A stretch of DNA of 64,000 nucleotides, taken from assembly GCA_028015205.1 (NCBI GenBank), contig CM051517.1, forward strand, positions 39,381,135-39,445,134, in the 5' to 3' direction. Positions within the stretch are counted from its first letter, which is position 1. Every line of letters starts with the position of its first letter. Below are positions 1 through 11,784 of the stretch, piece after piece. The position numbers and the translations under genes were made by a program. This DNA comes from Mytilisepta virgata. Taxonomy: Eukaryota; Mollusca; Bivalvia; Mytilida; Mytilidae. Below the pieces are notes generated by a model. That model was not told the DNA's origin. It searched no databases and saw only the letters and a program-made list of their open reading frames with translations.

Positions 1-1051
1 AGAAATGTTTAGCACCGTCGAAAATGGTATAGACAAAAAAATCAAAGATGGCCGCCATTTTCAAAAGGGCCGCCGTATGTTGAAAAATTCGGGGGAAAAT
101 GATAAAAAATTCATTTACATTTTTAATACAATTTCATTCAATTTCTCTCTGCATATTTTATATCTAGACTAGACTTGACTATGGTGAATAATATTAATGA
201 AACATTTGTGGCTTATAATTATTTTTAGATACATTGTACATGTACTGATATTTCTATTTTTAGATATAAATGCTATTCGTTTATATACAAAAACCTGTTT
301 TAAGGTTTAAAATAAACAGACAAGTTTTATAAATTGTAAATATGTTAATTTTAAACTTTTGTAATAGTCTCTTACAATCTTAAATTCTTCATAGAATCGC
401 TTTACAATCAATTTTATGTTATTCAACAGTCAGTAATAATTAATGAATTAATTTAAGTGATATATCTCGCTCAATATTTGTAGAATTGAAAGATAAGACT
501 TCAATAAAACTGAACCCTGCATAGAATTTACGATTTCATAAATAATTCAGTCTGCAATCGTCTGAATAAATCGAATATTATCCGCGACAGTTTTTCTTTG
601 ATTTTGAATTTATGTTTTAATAAAAAAAAAATCATTTTGTAAAGTGACTTTTTTTTACTTAAAACATTCCCCCTAACAATATTAACTAAGTTCTATGAAT
701 AAGAAGGACGAATTTTGGACAAAAGCCAGTATGTATAACTGATTTCATATGTTCCTGAAATTTAGATAAGACAGACAAAGTACGTATTACTAAAAAAATT
801 AAAATAATTACATATTAATAATTCCATTTTAATTTGCATATGAGAAAATACAAGAATTTCATAGGTCGGAAGGGCAAAATCATAAAAGTTTATACATCGA
901 TAAACCCGTATTTGGCAAGTATATTCATGCGCTTCCTTGATTATTTAAAGTTTCAAATGAGACATTAAATGTGAAGAATGCTGTAAAAAAATAAATTTTT
1001 AAGGATGATACTGACAATAATAGTTAAAATTAAATGAGAAATGGTTGAAAA
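1..1051. other. AT-rich intergenic DNA, no gene seen
   Basis: I see no convincing open frame or structured repeat here. The first 100 bases hold a GC-richer stretch with the words GATGGCCGCCATTTTC and GGGCCGCC, possibly the end of a dispersed repeat that begins before the window. Confidence 0.4.
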
Positions 1052-1909
1052 ATGATGAAAATTGCGTTTTCAAAAATTCCGCGAAAATTTGCTGCACGGA
1101 CGTCACAGTCAAGATTGCACGTCATATTTGTAAACAACGCAAGTTGGATTCTTCAAACGGGAAAAAATCGGACATTGCGTGAATTCTGTACGCAGAATCT
1201 ATCAAAATGTAAGTTTCCTTGTTTTTTTTTCGATTTGTAAATGACTTTGTTGACTTTTTTATTCAATTGCTAAGCTGCCAAAAATGGTACCATATTCAAG
1301 ATGAATGTCGCCTGAAAAGGGCAAAGTTTTTTTTTTTTTATTTCGGTAAGGAACAACTTTTCGATGTTTGAAATGGAATGATAATGATTAAATACGATTT
1401 TGTATGAGTTTATCGATGTGTAAACTCGGCCTTTTCGCTTACTTTCGGACTTTATTTAGTTTGTGAGTGGGTCGACCGCGTTTACACATCGATAAACTCA
1501 AAATCGTATTTAATCCTATAATAAGTCTTACGATGCTAGAACACGGACTGAACAAGTTTATCTCCCACTTGGTATCACTGGCCAAGAAGATTTTTTTAGT
1601 CAAAACCCGGTGCTACATGTGAAGAAACAGTTACCCTTTTGGAGCACGGTATCACTTCCAATTTTTCAATACTTACTTAGATACGATCTTTCTTTATGTT
1701 TACAAAATCTACAAATGTCATTTTAGGTATTTAAAGACTTAAACTGACATGTACTTGCATGACAAGAACAAGAATTCACACGTTAGATTTGTAAAGTTTG
1801 CGATTTAAAGAAGATTGCTTATTTTATGGATGGATGGATTGATGTACCATGTATTTATAACGGGTTATTGTTTTCGTTTTTCAACATTTTAGGCATTGAG
1901 CAAAAGTGA
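1052..1909 (+). CDS. Putative two-exon small gene (about 57 aa), unknown function
   Basis: Product not recognised. Exon 1 runs from the ATG at 1052 (a second ATG follows at 1055) to 1208 and ends at a consensus GTAAGT donor at 1209. A pyrimidine-rich acceptor ending in TTTTAG at 1892 opens exon 2 at 1893. The join keeps the frame (phase 1) and adds five codons before TGA at 1907-1909; AATAAA follows at 1935. The first ~45 residues have no acidic residue and are rich in Arg, Lys and Ser (start MMKIAFSKIPRKFAARTSQS), as in many mitochondrial targeting peptides; that is only a compositional hint. A CRE-like GACGTCAC lies inside exon 1, so the GC-richer stretch could instead be promoter DNA. The 684-base intron holds a MITE. 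The splice signals are good but the protein is short and unsupported by homology. Confidence 0.3.
1386..1515. repeat. 130 bp MITE-like inverted repeat
   Basis: Arms 1386-1425 and 1480-1515 are reverse complements over 36 bases, apart from a four-base insertion (GTAT) in the left arm. They flank a 54-base spacer. The ends read GATTAAATACGATTTT. No coding capacity. It lies in the predicted intron of the 1052-1909 model. Confidence 0.8.
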
Positions 1910-1934
1910 TCGACGGAATGTGCACATCTTGTGC

Positions 1935-1940
1935 AATAAA
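1935..1940 (+). terminator. Candidate poly(A) signal AATAAA
   Basis: Canonical AATAAA 26 bases after the predicted TGA at 1909. It supports exon 2 of the upstream model as a terminal exon. Confidence 0.3.
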
Positions 1941-1955
1941 AAGGGGAAAATGGAG

Positions 1956-2382
1956 TATTCAATACTGTAGTGAAATTTTCACATATTTAGAGTTTTTGTG
2001 TATTCTTACCTTAAGCATAGTAAGTCCTATAACATCATATACTAAATAAAGACTGATATAGTATTAATGCATGTGAGAAAATATCCAATGAGACATTGAC
2101 ATAATAGAATAAGTGTATTTTTTGTAAGTAACCAACACTTCTTTTGCTGTCATATAAGTTACTATGAGACCTTCACTGGTGATTTAAAATCCGACTCCTT
2201 ACAGTCTTAAAAGGCAGACCCTTGGTTTGACCAGCAAGGCTAATTGCCATATTTTATACCCGCTACATGCTTTCTTTCTTTCCTAACATTCACGAGAATA
2301 TATGATTCTGCATTAAATTGTCGGTTTAAATTGTAACTTTTCCTGTATATTTCAGTTTCACCGCTAAACTTACGATTAATAA
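1956..2382. other. Intergenic, nothing recognised
   Basis: AT-rich spacer between the small gene model and the tandem-core element. No coding or structured signal seen. Confidence 0.4.
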
Positions 2383-4762
2383 AACTAGAGGCTCTCATGA
2401 ACCTGTATCGCTCACCTGGATTTAACTTGTCAACCTTCACCAGGACTGAAAATTTAAGTTGAGCAGTTATCTTGCCTGGTTTTACCATAGGTACAATATT
2501 ACAAAAAGTTAGGGTGTGGTGGCCATCTTAGTTGACATTCAAGGTTATCAAACACAATTATGAAAGAGTACCATTGCTGCCATTATGCTGGTTCCAATGG
2601 CCAAGTTAAAGGTATGATGATCTGCAAATTAAATTTTCCTAACGGGTCCTATTGGTTAAACTTAGTTTTGGTGGCCATCTTGATTGACAGGCCAGGTCAG
2701 CGGATACAATCTGAAAGGGGACCATCTAATGACCATTACTGGCAAGTCTGGCCTAATTGGCCAAGTGGTCTGAGATAAGAAGATACTTAAATGAATTTTC
2801 CCCTTGGGCCTATGTTACAATAAATTCATCAGTGGCGGCCATCTGGGTTGACAGTCCAGTTCATCGGACACAATTCTGACAGAAGACCATCTAAGGACCA
2901 TTGGTGTCAAGCCTGGTTCCAATTGGCTCAGTGGTTTCAGACAAGAAGATTATTTAATGAATTTTCCATAGTGTTCTATATGCTTAACTAACTTCAGCTG
3001 TGGTGGCTATATTAGTGGACATTTCGGGTCATTGGACACAATTCTGAAAGAGAACCACCTAAGGACCATTTCTGTCAAGTTTGGTTCCAATTGGCTTATT
3101 GGTTTCAGACAAGAAGATTTTTTAATGAATTTTCCCATAAGGTCCTATGTTTACCTAAGTTCGGTTGTGGCGGCCATCTTTGTTGACATTCTGGGTCATC
3201 CGAGACAATTCTGACAGAAGGCCAATTAAGGATCATTTCTGTCAAGTTTTGTTCCAACTGGCTCTTTAGTTTCAGAAAAGAAGATTTTTTAATGATTTTA
3301 CCCATAGGCTCCAATGTTAAACTATGTTTGGCTGTGGCGGCCATGTTGGTTGACAGTCTGGGTAAATCGGACATAATTCTGAAAGAGGACCATCTTAGGA
3401 CCATTGCTGCCAAGTCTTGTTCCAATTGGCTTTGTTGTTTCAGGTAAGATTTTTAAATGAATTTTCCCATACTTTCCAATGTTAAACTAAGTTCAGCTGT
3501 GGCGGTCGTCTTTGTTGACAATCAGGGTCATAAGACACAATTCTGACAGAAGACCATTTAAGGAACATTTCTGTCAAGTTTTGTTCCAACTGGGTATGTA
3601 GTTTCAGAAAAGAAGATTTTAAAATGATTGTTCTCATACTCCAATGTTAAACTATGTTTGGCTGTGGCGGCCATGTTAGTTGACAGTCTGGATCATCGGA
3701 CATAATTCTTAAAGAGGACCATTTAAGGACCATTGCTGCCAAGTCTTGTTCCAATTGGCTCAGTTGTTTCAGGTAAGATTTTTAAATGAATTTTCCCATA
3801 GTGTCCTGTGTTAAACTAAGTTCAGCTGTTGCGGCCATCTTTGTTGATAATCAGGGTCATTGGACACAATTCTGAAAGAGGATCATCTATTAACCATTGC
3901 TGTGAAGTTTGGTTCCAATTGGCTAAGTGGTTTCAGACAAGAATATTTTTAATAAATTTTCTCATAGGGTCCGATGTTAAACTAAGTTTGGCTGTTGCGA
4001 CCATCTTGGTTGACAGTCCGGATCATCAGACACAATTCTGAAAGAGGACCATCTAAGGACCATTGCTGCCAAGTCTTGTTCCAATTGGCTCAGTTGTTTC
4101 AGACAATAAAAATTTTAAATGGATTTTCCCATAGTGTCCTATGTTTAACTAAGGCCATATTTGTTGACAATCCGGATCATCGGACAAAATTCTGAAAGAA
4201 CACCACCTATTAACCATTTCTGTCAAGTTTGATTGCAATTGGGTTAGTGGTTTCAGACAAAAAGATGTTTTAATGAATTTTCCCATAAGGTCATAAGTTT
4301 GGCTGTGGTGGCCGTCTTGGTTGAAAGTTCGGGTCATCGGACATAAACCTGAAAGAGGAACTTCTAAGGACCATTGCTGCCAACTCTTGTTCCAATTGGC
4401 TCAGCTGTCTCAGACTTGGTTGATTTTGGGGGTCATCGGAAATAATTCTGAAAGAAGACCATTTAAAGATCATTGCTACCAAGTATGGTTCCGATTGGCC
4501 ATGTAGTAACATAGAAGAAGATTTTTTTAAATTCATCCCCCTTTTTTCTATTTTTAGTCTCAGCAGCCATGTCGGTTGGAAGTGGGCAATGCCGGACATA
4601 ATTTTGGAAGGGGGGCATCTAAGGACCATTCCACCAAAGTTTGGTCCTAATTGGCCCATTGGTTTCAGAGAAGAAAATCTTTAAGGGAACAGTTTACGCC
4701 GCACGACGGACGCAAAGTAATGGCAAAAGCTAAAATGGCCTTTTAGGCCAGGTGAGCTAAAA
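2383..4762 (+). mobile_element. Non-autonomous element with ~166 bp tandem core (about 14 monomers)
   Basis: The left end carries ACTAGAGGCTCTCATG and then CGCTCACCTGG. The right end carries GGCCAGGTGAGCTAAAAA, so the outer GCTCACCTGG/CCAGGTGAGC words are inverted. Between them lie about 14 diverged monomers. Using the shared word around AATTCTGAAAG, copies start near 2557, 2706, 2873, 3041, 3208, 3376, 3540, 3705, 3869, 4035, 4189, 4346, 4445 and 4601. Spacing is mostly 164-168 bases, with 99-157 base steps at the edges. Each full monomer contains GGCGGCCATCTTGGTTGACA, then TTCCAATTGGCT, then a TTTCAGACAAGAAGATTTTT tail. A CGCACGACGGACGC block follows the last monomer. The flanks resemble a very common mussel repeat I recall in which this module occurs once. 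Flanks plus a variable ~160 bp core are also typical of bivalve 'pearl'/CvA elements. The short open frames inside are repeat shadows. Confidence 0.8.
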
Positions 4763-5110
4763 AGTATGGGTTTCGGTAAGATGTCTAATCTTCCGCCGTT
4801 TCTGGAGAAATTTTTTTCGGTATAATTTATTACAATGGATTCTATTTTGTAGGTCATTTATTGTAGTTTAAGAAAAACATAAATATTTGTCAATCTTCAT
4901 TGAAGGAAAGTGGAAATATCTACGGACTGAACACCACCATCACTGACTATCTGCATTACGCCTAAGGACAAAAGTATTTCATACAGATTAACATTGCACC
5001 ATGCCTTACACGCGGAAACATATTTGTATCATAAGCTTTGTGAGTCATAATCATAGAAAATATAATTATCCTGCAATCAAGTCATTCTAATAACAGGGGT
5101 AGAATAAACT
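4763..5110. other. Intergenic, nothing recognised
   Basis: Spacer after the tandem-core element with no gene or clear structure. Confidence 0.35.
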
Positions 5111-5116
5111 TTAGTC

Positions 5117-5420
5117 GTATTAGGTCAATGACCTAATAAAGTCTACTGGTACTTGTTTAAATGAAGTGCGAGAGGAGCGTAGTGAATGTACCAGATGACG
5201 TCGTGGCATTTCCCGCGTTTTCACGGCAGTTGGATTTCAACTTCAAAAGTAATTTTAAGGTATTTTACGCATCTAAAGGGGATTTCATGATAAAGACAAT
5301 ACAAAGTCATTGTCGGAAAATATAAAATTTATTTGGGCTCGCTGCGAAACATGGAGAAAAGGCTCGCCAAAATAATTTATATATTTTTCGACAATGACTA
5401 TGTATTGTATCACCTGCAAG
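5117..5420. repeat. Palindromic repeat with ~47 bp inverted arms
   Basis: Arms near 5296-5342 and 5361-5409 fold into a long hairpin: GTCATTGTCGGAAAATATA pairs with the complement of a downstream TATATTTTTCGACAATGAC, closing on GGGCTCGC/GGCTCGCC. A short palindrome TAGGTCAATGACCTA lies just upstream at about 5122-5136, and a GC-richer GACGTCGTGGCATTTCCCGC block lies between. No coding capacity. Confidence 0.65.
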
Positions 5421-5519
5421 GCATATAAAAACTTCTGTAAATGAGAAAAAAATCATACTTTATATTTTCATATTAGTCTTTTATCCACAAGTACGCTTTC
5501 GATCATGAAAACACCAATA

Positions 5520-5715
5520 AGGTTTTGTTGACTTTGTTGATCTTCACGATGGGTACCGTACACGGATCAGGAACTCCTTACCCTTCCGGAGCACCTGAGG
5601 TCACTCCTGGTTTTTATAGGAGTTCGTGTTGTTCATTGTTTTTTAGTGTTGTGTTTATTTGTTGTGCTTGTGGTTGTTCTTTTTTTCTTCCAGGGTTTAC
5701 GATGAAATGCGTTTC
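5520..5715 (+). mobile_element. 3' UTR fragment of Penelope-like RT family (copy A)
   Basis: Matches the tail that follows the RT stop codon in the copy at 13888-14480. Shared words include TTACCCTTCCGGAGCACCTG and TTTTTATAGGAGTTCGTGTT, then a T/G-rich run. No RT sequence is left upstream, so this is a 5'-truncated insertion. The short hydrophobic open frame inside (5525-5722) is a by-product of the TG-rich tail. Confidence 0.7.
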
Positions 5716-5803
5716 AACTTAGCGTAGTGACAAATCTAATAACAGCAGAAACAAACATTACGGCAACAATACTCTAACGTAGGTTTTCATTGGTTTACAC
5801 AGA

Positions 5804-6145
5804 CTAATCAAATTCAAAAGGCGGGGCGTAATCCCAGGTAACTAAATGGGAAATACCTTTGCTAAAAATAACAAATTTAGGTTGAAAGAAGACTGCTGAA
5901 GTTTTAAATGGATGAAATAGATTCTTTCGTCTAGAATTTAAAAAAGTTCGGCTCTTGAATGTTAAAAATAAAATAGATAATAATTCACAAGATTTTGTTG
6001 AGACATGATCCTTTATATAGTAAATAATTACTGGAAAACAAATAACATACAAGCGGCCAAAAAAATACAAATAATGCAGATCCTTCCGATTCATTCTTGT
6101 ATCATTTAATCTAGTTTCAGCCATTAAAAAGGGTACAGACTCCAA
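5804..6145 (-). other. 113-codon open frame, probably spurious
   Basis: Continuous frame on the minus strand in AT-rich DNA, with no recognised domain. The composition (Phe, Lys, Ile, Leu rich) is what chance frames give at this base composition. No splice site or poly(A) context supports it. Recorded because it is among the longer frames in the window. Confidence 0.1.
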
Positions 6146-6274
6146 GGAATAAGTGTTCCATCTCCCAACCGTTTACAATATATTTTGGTTACATTTTCCA
6201 ACAACCGAAGAGGGTTTGAACCCCCGGTTATGGCGTGTCAAACGTTGAAATATTAACCAAAAAAAAAAACAAAA

Positions 6275-6590
6275 TATATGTTTATAAAATTAAATTATTG
6301 TTCGTAAAAACGAATATATGTTCATAAAAACAAAATATGTATTCAATAAATCAAAATATGTGTTCATAAAATAAAAAATATATGCATAAAACATAAATAT
6401 ATGTTCATAAATGAATATTTGTTCATAAAAAAATTCATATATGTTCATAAATGAATATTTGTTCATAAAAAAATTCATATATGTTTATAAAAACAAATAA
6501 TTGTTCACAACTATTCAATATGTATTCATGAAAACAAAATATGTATTAATAAAATCAAATTATTGATTCATAAAATTCAGTAATTGTTCA
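6275..6590. repeat. AT-rich tandem repeat of TTCATAAA-type words
   Basis: About 300 bases built from variants of ATATGTTCATAAAAACAAA. A 42-base unit is repeated almost exactly at about 6401-6442 and 6443-6484. The 62-codon frame over it is low-complexity shadow. It directly abuts the inverted repeat at 6589. Confidence 0.8.
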
Positions 6591-6845
6591 TTACTTTTGT
6601 AACAGCGTATTTGATTGGACAATCAAAAACGAAACTAGGATGACTTGCTTGTCGCATGGAGGCGGGGAAAATTGACTAAGTTTCATTGAACAAAATGGCT
6701 AATGATAGGTGCACACTAACTGATCATTTCACGATGTTGTGGTACCAGGGATACAAAAAGTCAATTTTCCCCGCCGCCATGCGACAAACCAGTCAACCTA
6801 GTTTCGTTTTTGTTTGTCCAATCAAATACAGTGACAAAAGAAATG
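6589..6845. repeat. 257 bp MITE with ~88 bp terminal inverted repeats
   Basis: Arms 6589-6677 and 6759-6845 are imperfect reverse complements (shared words GTATTTGATTGGACAA, AAAAACGAAACTAGG, GGCGGGGAAAATTGACT). They enclose an 81-base loop. The frame at 6686-6871 is a shadow of the right arm. Confidence 0.85.
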
Positions 6846-8455
6846 AGGTATCCCATGATGCAAATTTTTGAACGTATTTATAAATGTTTAAAAACAATTT
6901 ACATATAATGTTAAGTCTTATTATTTAGAGTCTTTTTTTTAACTATTTGTTTTGAATGAACTTCTTATGATTTAGTATTCAAGTTTATGTAAGAGATAAT
7001 TTATTCCGGCTGTGATATTCATATATCTGTGAAATATTTTCCGACCGTCAAATGATGATCTTGTGTAAAATATGAATCAGATAATATTTTATAGCAATCT
7101 TAATTTTTATATAATGAAATATTTTCCAACTTTATTCCGTCAGAAGTGTATTAATATACGAGTTCGGAAATAATTTCACACCGGAAAAAATAAACCGTTA
7201 CATTTACTTTGCAATTTTTATTGTATTTTTTGATAGCTCTAGTTTCTTTTACGGTCATTGTTTTAATACAGTAAATTAAAACTTATATTTGATCATTTTT
7301 AGTTTTTTCAAATGATTTCAAATCATGATTTTCCTAGCCTATTTTAGATGTTGTTTAAGTCAAAATTTTATCCATAGGCTTTTGATAACTCAACATGTAT
7401 ATTCCTATTCGCTTCAGTGAATGGATATATAGACGTCTATGACTCAACCTCTGTTTTTTGTTTCATCCATTAATTATATATTAATGTAAGATGTTCTAAA
7501 TAAACATAAAAACAATGTTTTGAAATATAAATAAATTATCTTCTTAGTTAAAGTTGTGACATATTTCCCCTCTTCTTTCTTCGAAAATTTCTGAAGTATA
7601 GGTTGCAATTACAGTTTCTTAATAGCTAAACTTGATTTTATATCTCTTTAACGTGTATATAAACAGTAATAATTCATTTACTTCGACAATAGCAAAGATT
7701 TTTTTCTGAATTATCCTTAATAGGTCCTTGCAGCGTCAACTATCACGTGACAAAACATGCTCAGTACGATTGGTTTATTGAATAGTTTGTTCAAATAAAA
7801 AGGAGGCCCGGACCGAAATACGGCCTTATTGAAACGCAACCTTCGGGGTTCCATTACGAAGTACTAGAATTTTCATTTAAACAAATACTGACAAAACATG
7901 ATTTTTCCAAATGTGTGTAGACATTTACAAATATACCTACAGCGTCATGTTTGGTATCGGCATATTGCTTGACTTTGCCCTATATTCAAAAGGACCTCTG
8001 ATCCTGCCTCTAAATAGTACAATATAATTGTTGTAAATTTGCATTTAGAATATTTTAATTAATTTACTTAGGTGTCAGAGTTTGTTCTAATGTCTGAATA
8101 TCGCGGACTGCGCTGTATTTTTTTAAATCTCTTTTTAATGCCCTCTTATACATGCTAGTAAGTCCAACTAATAAATTTTAAAAGCGAACAATATAACCTC
8201 CGGATTGATTATGAAGACGTCACCAACATACCACAAACCCTTCTGATTAATCGATGATAATTACTGCTTGATATTTTTCATCTTGTGTTATCTTTTGTCG
8301 TAAGAATAAGACTAATTAATGACAGTGCTTCATATTCAGTAACAAATTTACTATGATCATGATCATTTTAAATTAACAACCAACTACGTGCGACCTTCCC
8401 ATTTTGATATAAGATATACCGGTATCGGAAACATGCGAGAAAGTGACGTCACAGT
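6846..8455. other. Intergenic, nothing recognised
   Basis: AT-rich. Around 7800-7860 a GC-richer stretch (GGAGGCCCGGACCG, CCTTCGGGGTTCC) stands out but has no open frame or splice context I can defend. Confidence 0.35.
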
Positions 8456-8999
8456 GTTGCTAGGGTGTGATATATTAAGAATCTAACATTTCCCTATTTG
8501 GATCGAGTTACAAACCAGTGTTTGATTCTGTTTCTTCCTTTTGTTTACGACGCCTTAATCTGAGATAAAATTGTGTTATTTCAGTTTTAAATATCAATAA
8601 ATTGTATATTTTGATAAAATGAAAGTTCTTTGTATTGTATTATACCTTTGACTAAAAAAGTTACAACTCCGAAGTCTATTGGTTTGTTTTTCAAATCCTA
8701 TTTCTTTTGTGTCTTTTTTTCCGTTTACCTGTGTTGTTCATTATTAAGCCTCATAAGTTAAGTCAACACACAATGGAATGTACAAAATCACAGGTCATAA
8801 ATAAAAGTGAGAAACAGAAACAAACACTGGTTTGTAACAGTGAAATCTCAGACACACACTGGTACGATTGATCTTTCTCTAACTCGACTAAGGCCTCGTT
8901 AAAAAACCATTAAATCTTACCTTCGGGTGCCTGAGATTTCCTTATCTTGTACTCGCACCGATGTTAGATTCTTGTCTCACACTCCCGCCCATAGCAACA
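8456..8999. repeat. Foldback element with two nested inverted-repeat pairs
   Basis: Outer pair: 8456-8489 with 8961-8998 (GTTGCTAGGG and AGAATCTAACAT against their complements). Inner pair: 8507-8541 with 8804-8838 (GTTACAAACCAGTGTTTG and complement). The right side has about 100 extra bases between inner and outer arms, and these contain their own small inverted pair (GAAATCTCAG/CTGAGATTTC), suggesting a later insertion. Confidence 0.7.
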
Positions 9000-10203
9000 G
9001 TTCGAAAGGGTAAAACAGCACCAATTACGAATATCTTTGGAAGACCTAGCTATCTCATACCCTCGAGCTAAACTATTTTCATTACAGTTACAGGTATATA
9101 TGAAATTTACGATTATTTGTTAAGTTCAAAATATAATATCGACAGAAACATACTACGGTAAACAAAATTAAAATGGCGATCAAATAATGGCATTTCCATA
9201 GATTTTTGTGAATTTATTCAGTATTTTAATCCTCGCATACGAAGTGGGAGACCTCCCAACATGGAATTATTTCATTATACAAAGTTATTCGGCAAGCTTT
9301 GAATCTCTTTGATGATGAATGCCGTTACTGGCTATGGAAAAATTCCTTGCAATTTGAAAAATTAGAAAAGTTCAAGTTTTTTCCGAAATACTTAACACAA
9401 TCTCAAATGAAACATAAACACTATTAAAGTCTTGTGGTATTTACGTCAACAGCTAAAAAACAAAATTCCCATTAAATTTCTTTGCAAATGCTTGAAATAC
9501 GTAACGCGAAAGAAAATGAAATTAAACTTTCCGAATGCCAAAAACACTGGAATAAATCGCTTAACCCTTTTCTATACGTCATAAAATAGTAATCAACATT
9601 GATGATCATGGTTTAATAAGTGTTTGACCATAAAAAAATGTCTCGATATTTCGTGTCAATTCCTCTTGATAATTTTATACTGACATAGCATGATGACTCA
9701 GCTCATCGACATTTATACATGCGTATTTTTTACTGCTGAATCGAAGTATCTAAATCTCTATTAGCCAAACATCCAGTCCTAGAATTTGCTGGGGGCAGTC
9801 CGAGAGTAAATAATAAATAAATAAAATACGAATATGAAGGTCCAGCCCATGTGTAAATTACTTCAAATCTATAACCTCCATGAATTACTTCTATTCTAAT
9901 AGGACAAATACGCTAATTTTGCTCATTTTAGTTGTCCTATAATCCGACATTGGTTTGGCGGTTCAAATTTTCTTCGATTAATATACTGTAATCTGTCCTT
10001 TTAAGAGCATGTTTGCACTGTCAAGTTATGTAATTTATCATTTACACAAGAAAAATTAAAAAAACGTGTTTCACAGGCTTACGGGTAACCGTCACGTCGT
10101 AAAAAAATCAAAATCAAGATGGCGCGGCCTACGTAAATGTGTATTGCAGTGTACGTCATAATTGTTGTACACGACTATTGTTGTTGTATCGCACTCTTTT
10201 CGG

Positions 10204-10234
<31 letters not shown>

Positions 10235-11784
10235 GTTAAGGTTCACACAATTCGCGTTTACACAAAAGCGTCTTTACGCATGTGCTAAAAGTAGAAATAT
10301 CGGGTAATATATCGTTTGACGATGTCACTTCATATATATGTAATTTTAAAAATTGTAAATTTCCCAGTTTTATATAAGAAGTGCAAGTTGATGTCCAACT
10401 TGCTCTGGGTTTCAAAGAGTCAATATATTTTTATTGCTTCCTACTCTTGACTATATGCATATTAGCTGAGGGATTTTTATGGATGTTGAATACCTCCCAG
10501 TATCTACGTTTATTATTGTCTTTTTCAACATGACAACATGTTATGAAGAAAATCTCTTTTTTTACTTACATATTCCGATAAACAATTACTAGCCGTATAA
10601 TAGCTTTAACGTGGTGCAAGAAATATTAATCCGGTTTTAATAATTACTGAATATTAAAGCCAAATACGTGGGTGTCTGTGAAGGCTGTTGCTTTTATGAC
10701 AATAAGAAATACAAAATCTGCTGGTAAGACGAATTTAATCTAATAATTTAAGGACTGACTGTAAAAAAAATCAGTCTATGAAGACGTGGTGCACACTTTG
10801 AAAGTACATTGGGGTTATTTCAAATAGACTGAAAACAAAATTACTGTCAATTACAACGTTTGTTTTGACGTCTAAAACGTCGGGATTCCCTTTAATAACG
10901 TCATAGTAGAAAAGAAAATTTAGTCTATGATAACCCGCATAATCGAGTCGTTATATTTGCTCACTTCGATCACTCCAGTACCGAAGGAGAGAATCGGAGT
11001 TAACGATATGATTGACGAAAAATATTTGACCAATCAAATGACACGTTACATCCAATATTAAATTATTACTCTGTAAACATTAATTTAAACTTTAGATGAT
11101 CCTTTATCTAAAGCTCTAAAATAGTTAAAAAAATAAAATAAAAATATTATTTACTTTATAATGAGGCTTTGGAATTATTATAATAGACAGACATAAATTG
11201 TTTTCTTCTATATTTGTTTACCCAATAATAAACGTTTACATAACTCTGCAGGCGAATTTATATAGCAATTCGAACATTGGAATAATTCAAGGGATAAGAT
11301 TTTTAAAAATAATTTCGCCACCTAAAATTATAGTGTATTGTATGTAAGCAGATTAAATCGTTCGCTTAATGACATAGTTGGTTGAAATTGATCTAAGAAA
11401 TTGATACGCCAAACGACACGATTGCTCCAAATAGCTGCTGTTATATTTCGTTCAATTTTAAACAAACAAGAAAATTATCAGGCCCAAATTATTAGATTCT
11501 GAAAACTGCAAATCAGTACCATATAATGTTATTAACGGTTTCCTATAAAGGACAAACATCTGCGTGCTTGATGCTAAAATGATTAGAAGACAGGATTAAA
11601 TTTCAGCTGTTATCAAATAAGAACTGGAAAATTAAAAAAAAAAAATGTGTTTGCTCTCCAATAAAAAGATGCGGGGTAGTTGATGCCGCGAAAAAAGTTT
11701 CCAGGATCAAAGAAAACTTCCTTACATCGATCCCCCCTCTTCTCTAAAAAAAATAAATGGTTTCAAATATACATGTACCTAAGG
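9000..11784. other. Intergenic, no gene recognised
   Basis: AT-rich DNA with a 28-base poly(T) run at 10207-10234. At about 10118-10137 an isolated GATGGCGCGGCCTACG is followed by a stop codon and is not a usable exon. Nothing else supported. Confidence 0.35.
10207..10234. repeat. Poly(T) run, 28 bases
   Basis: Uninterrupted T homopolymer. It could be the poly(A) tail of a minus-strand retroinsertion, but no recognisable element lies on either side. Confidence 0.9.

Noticed and set aside
3105..4659. Several 60-122 codon frames with similar sequences on both strands
   Set aside because: Repeat shadows of the 166 bp monomers; the frame similarity follows from DNA repetition and is broken irregularly.
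2490..4660. Possible hammerhead retrozyme satellite (right monomer size for mussel retrozymes)
   Set aside because: No CTGATGA...GAAA core is present in the monomers I read.
6195..6240. tRNA-like GGGTTTGAACCC word
   Set aside because: The word is palindromic and has no A box at the right spacing on either strand and no acceptor stem.
6290..6478. 62-codon Phe/Tyr-rich frame
   Set aside because: Low-complexity translation of the AT-rich tandem repeat.
10118..10140. ATGGCGCGG start codon in GC-rich context
   Set aside because: Stop after four more codons, and no credible donor or downstream exon.
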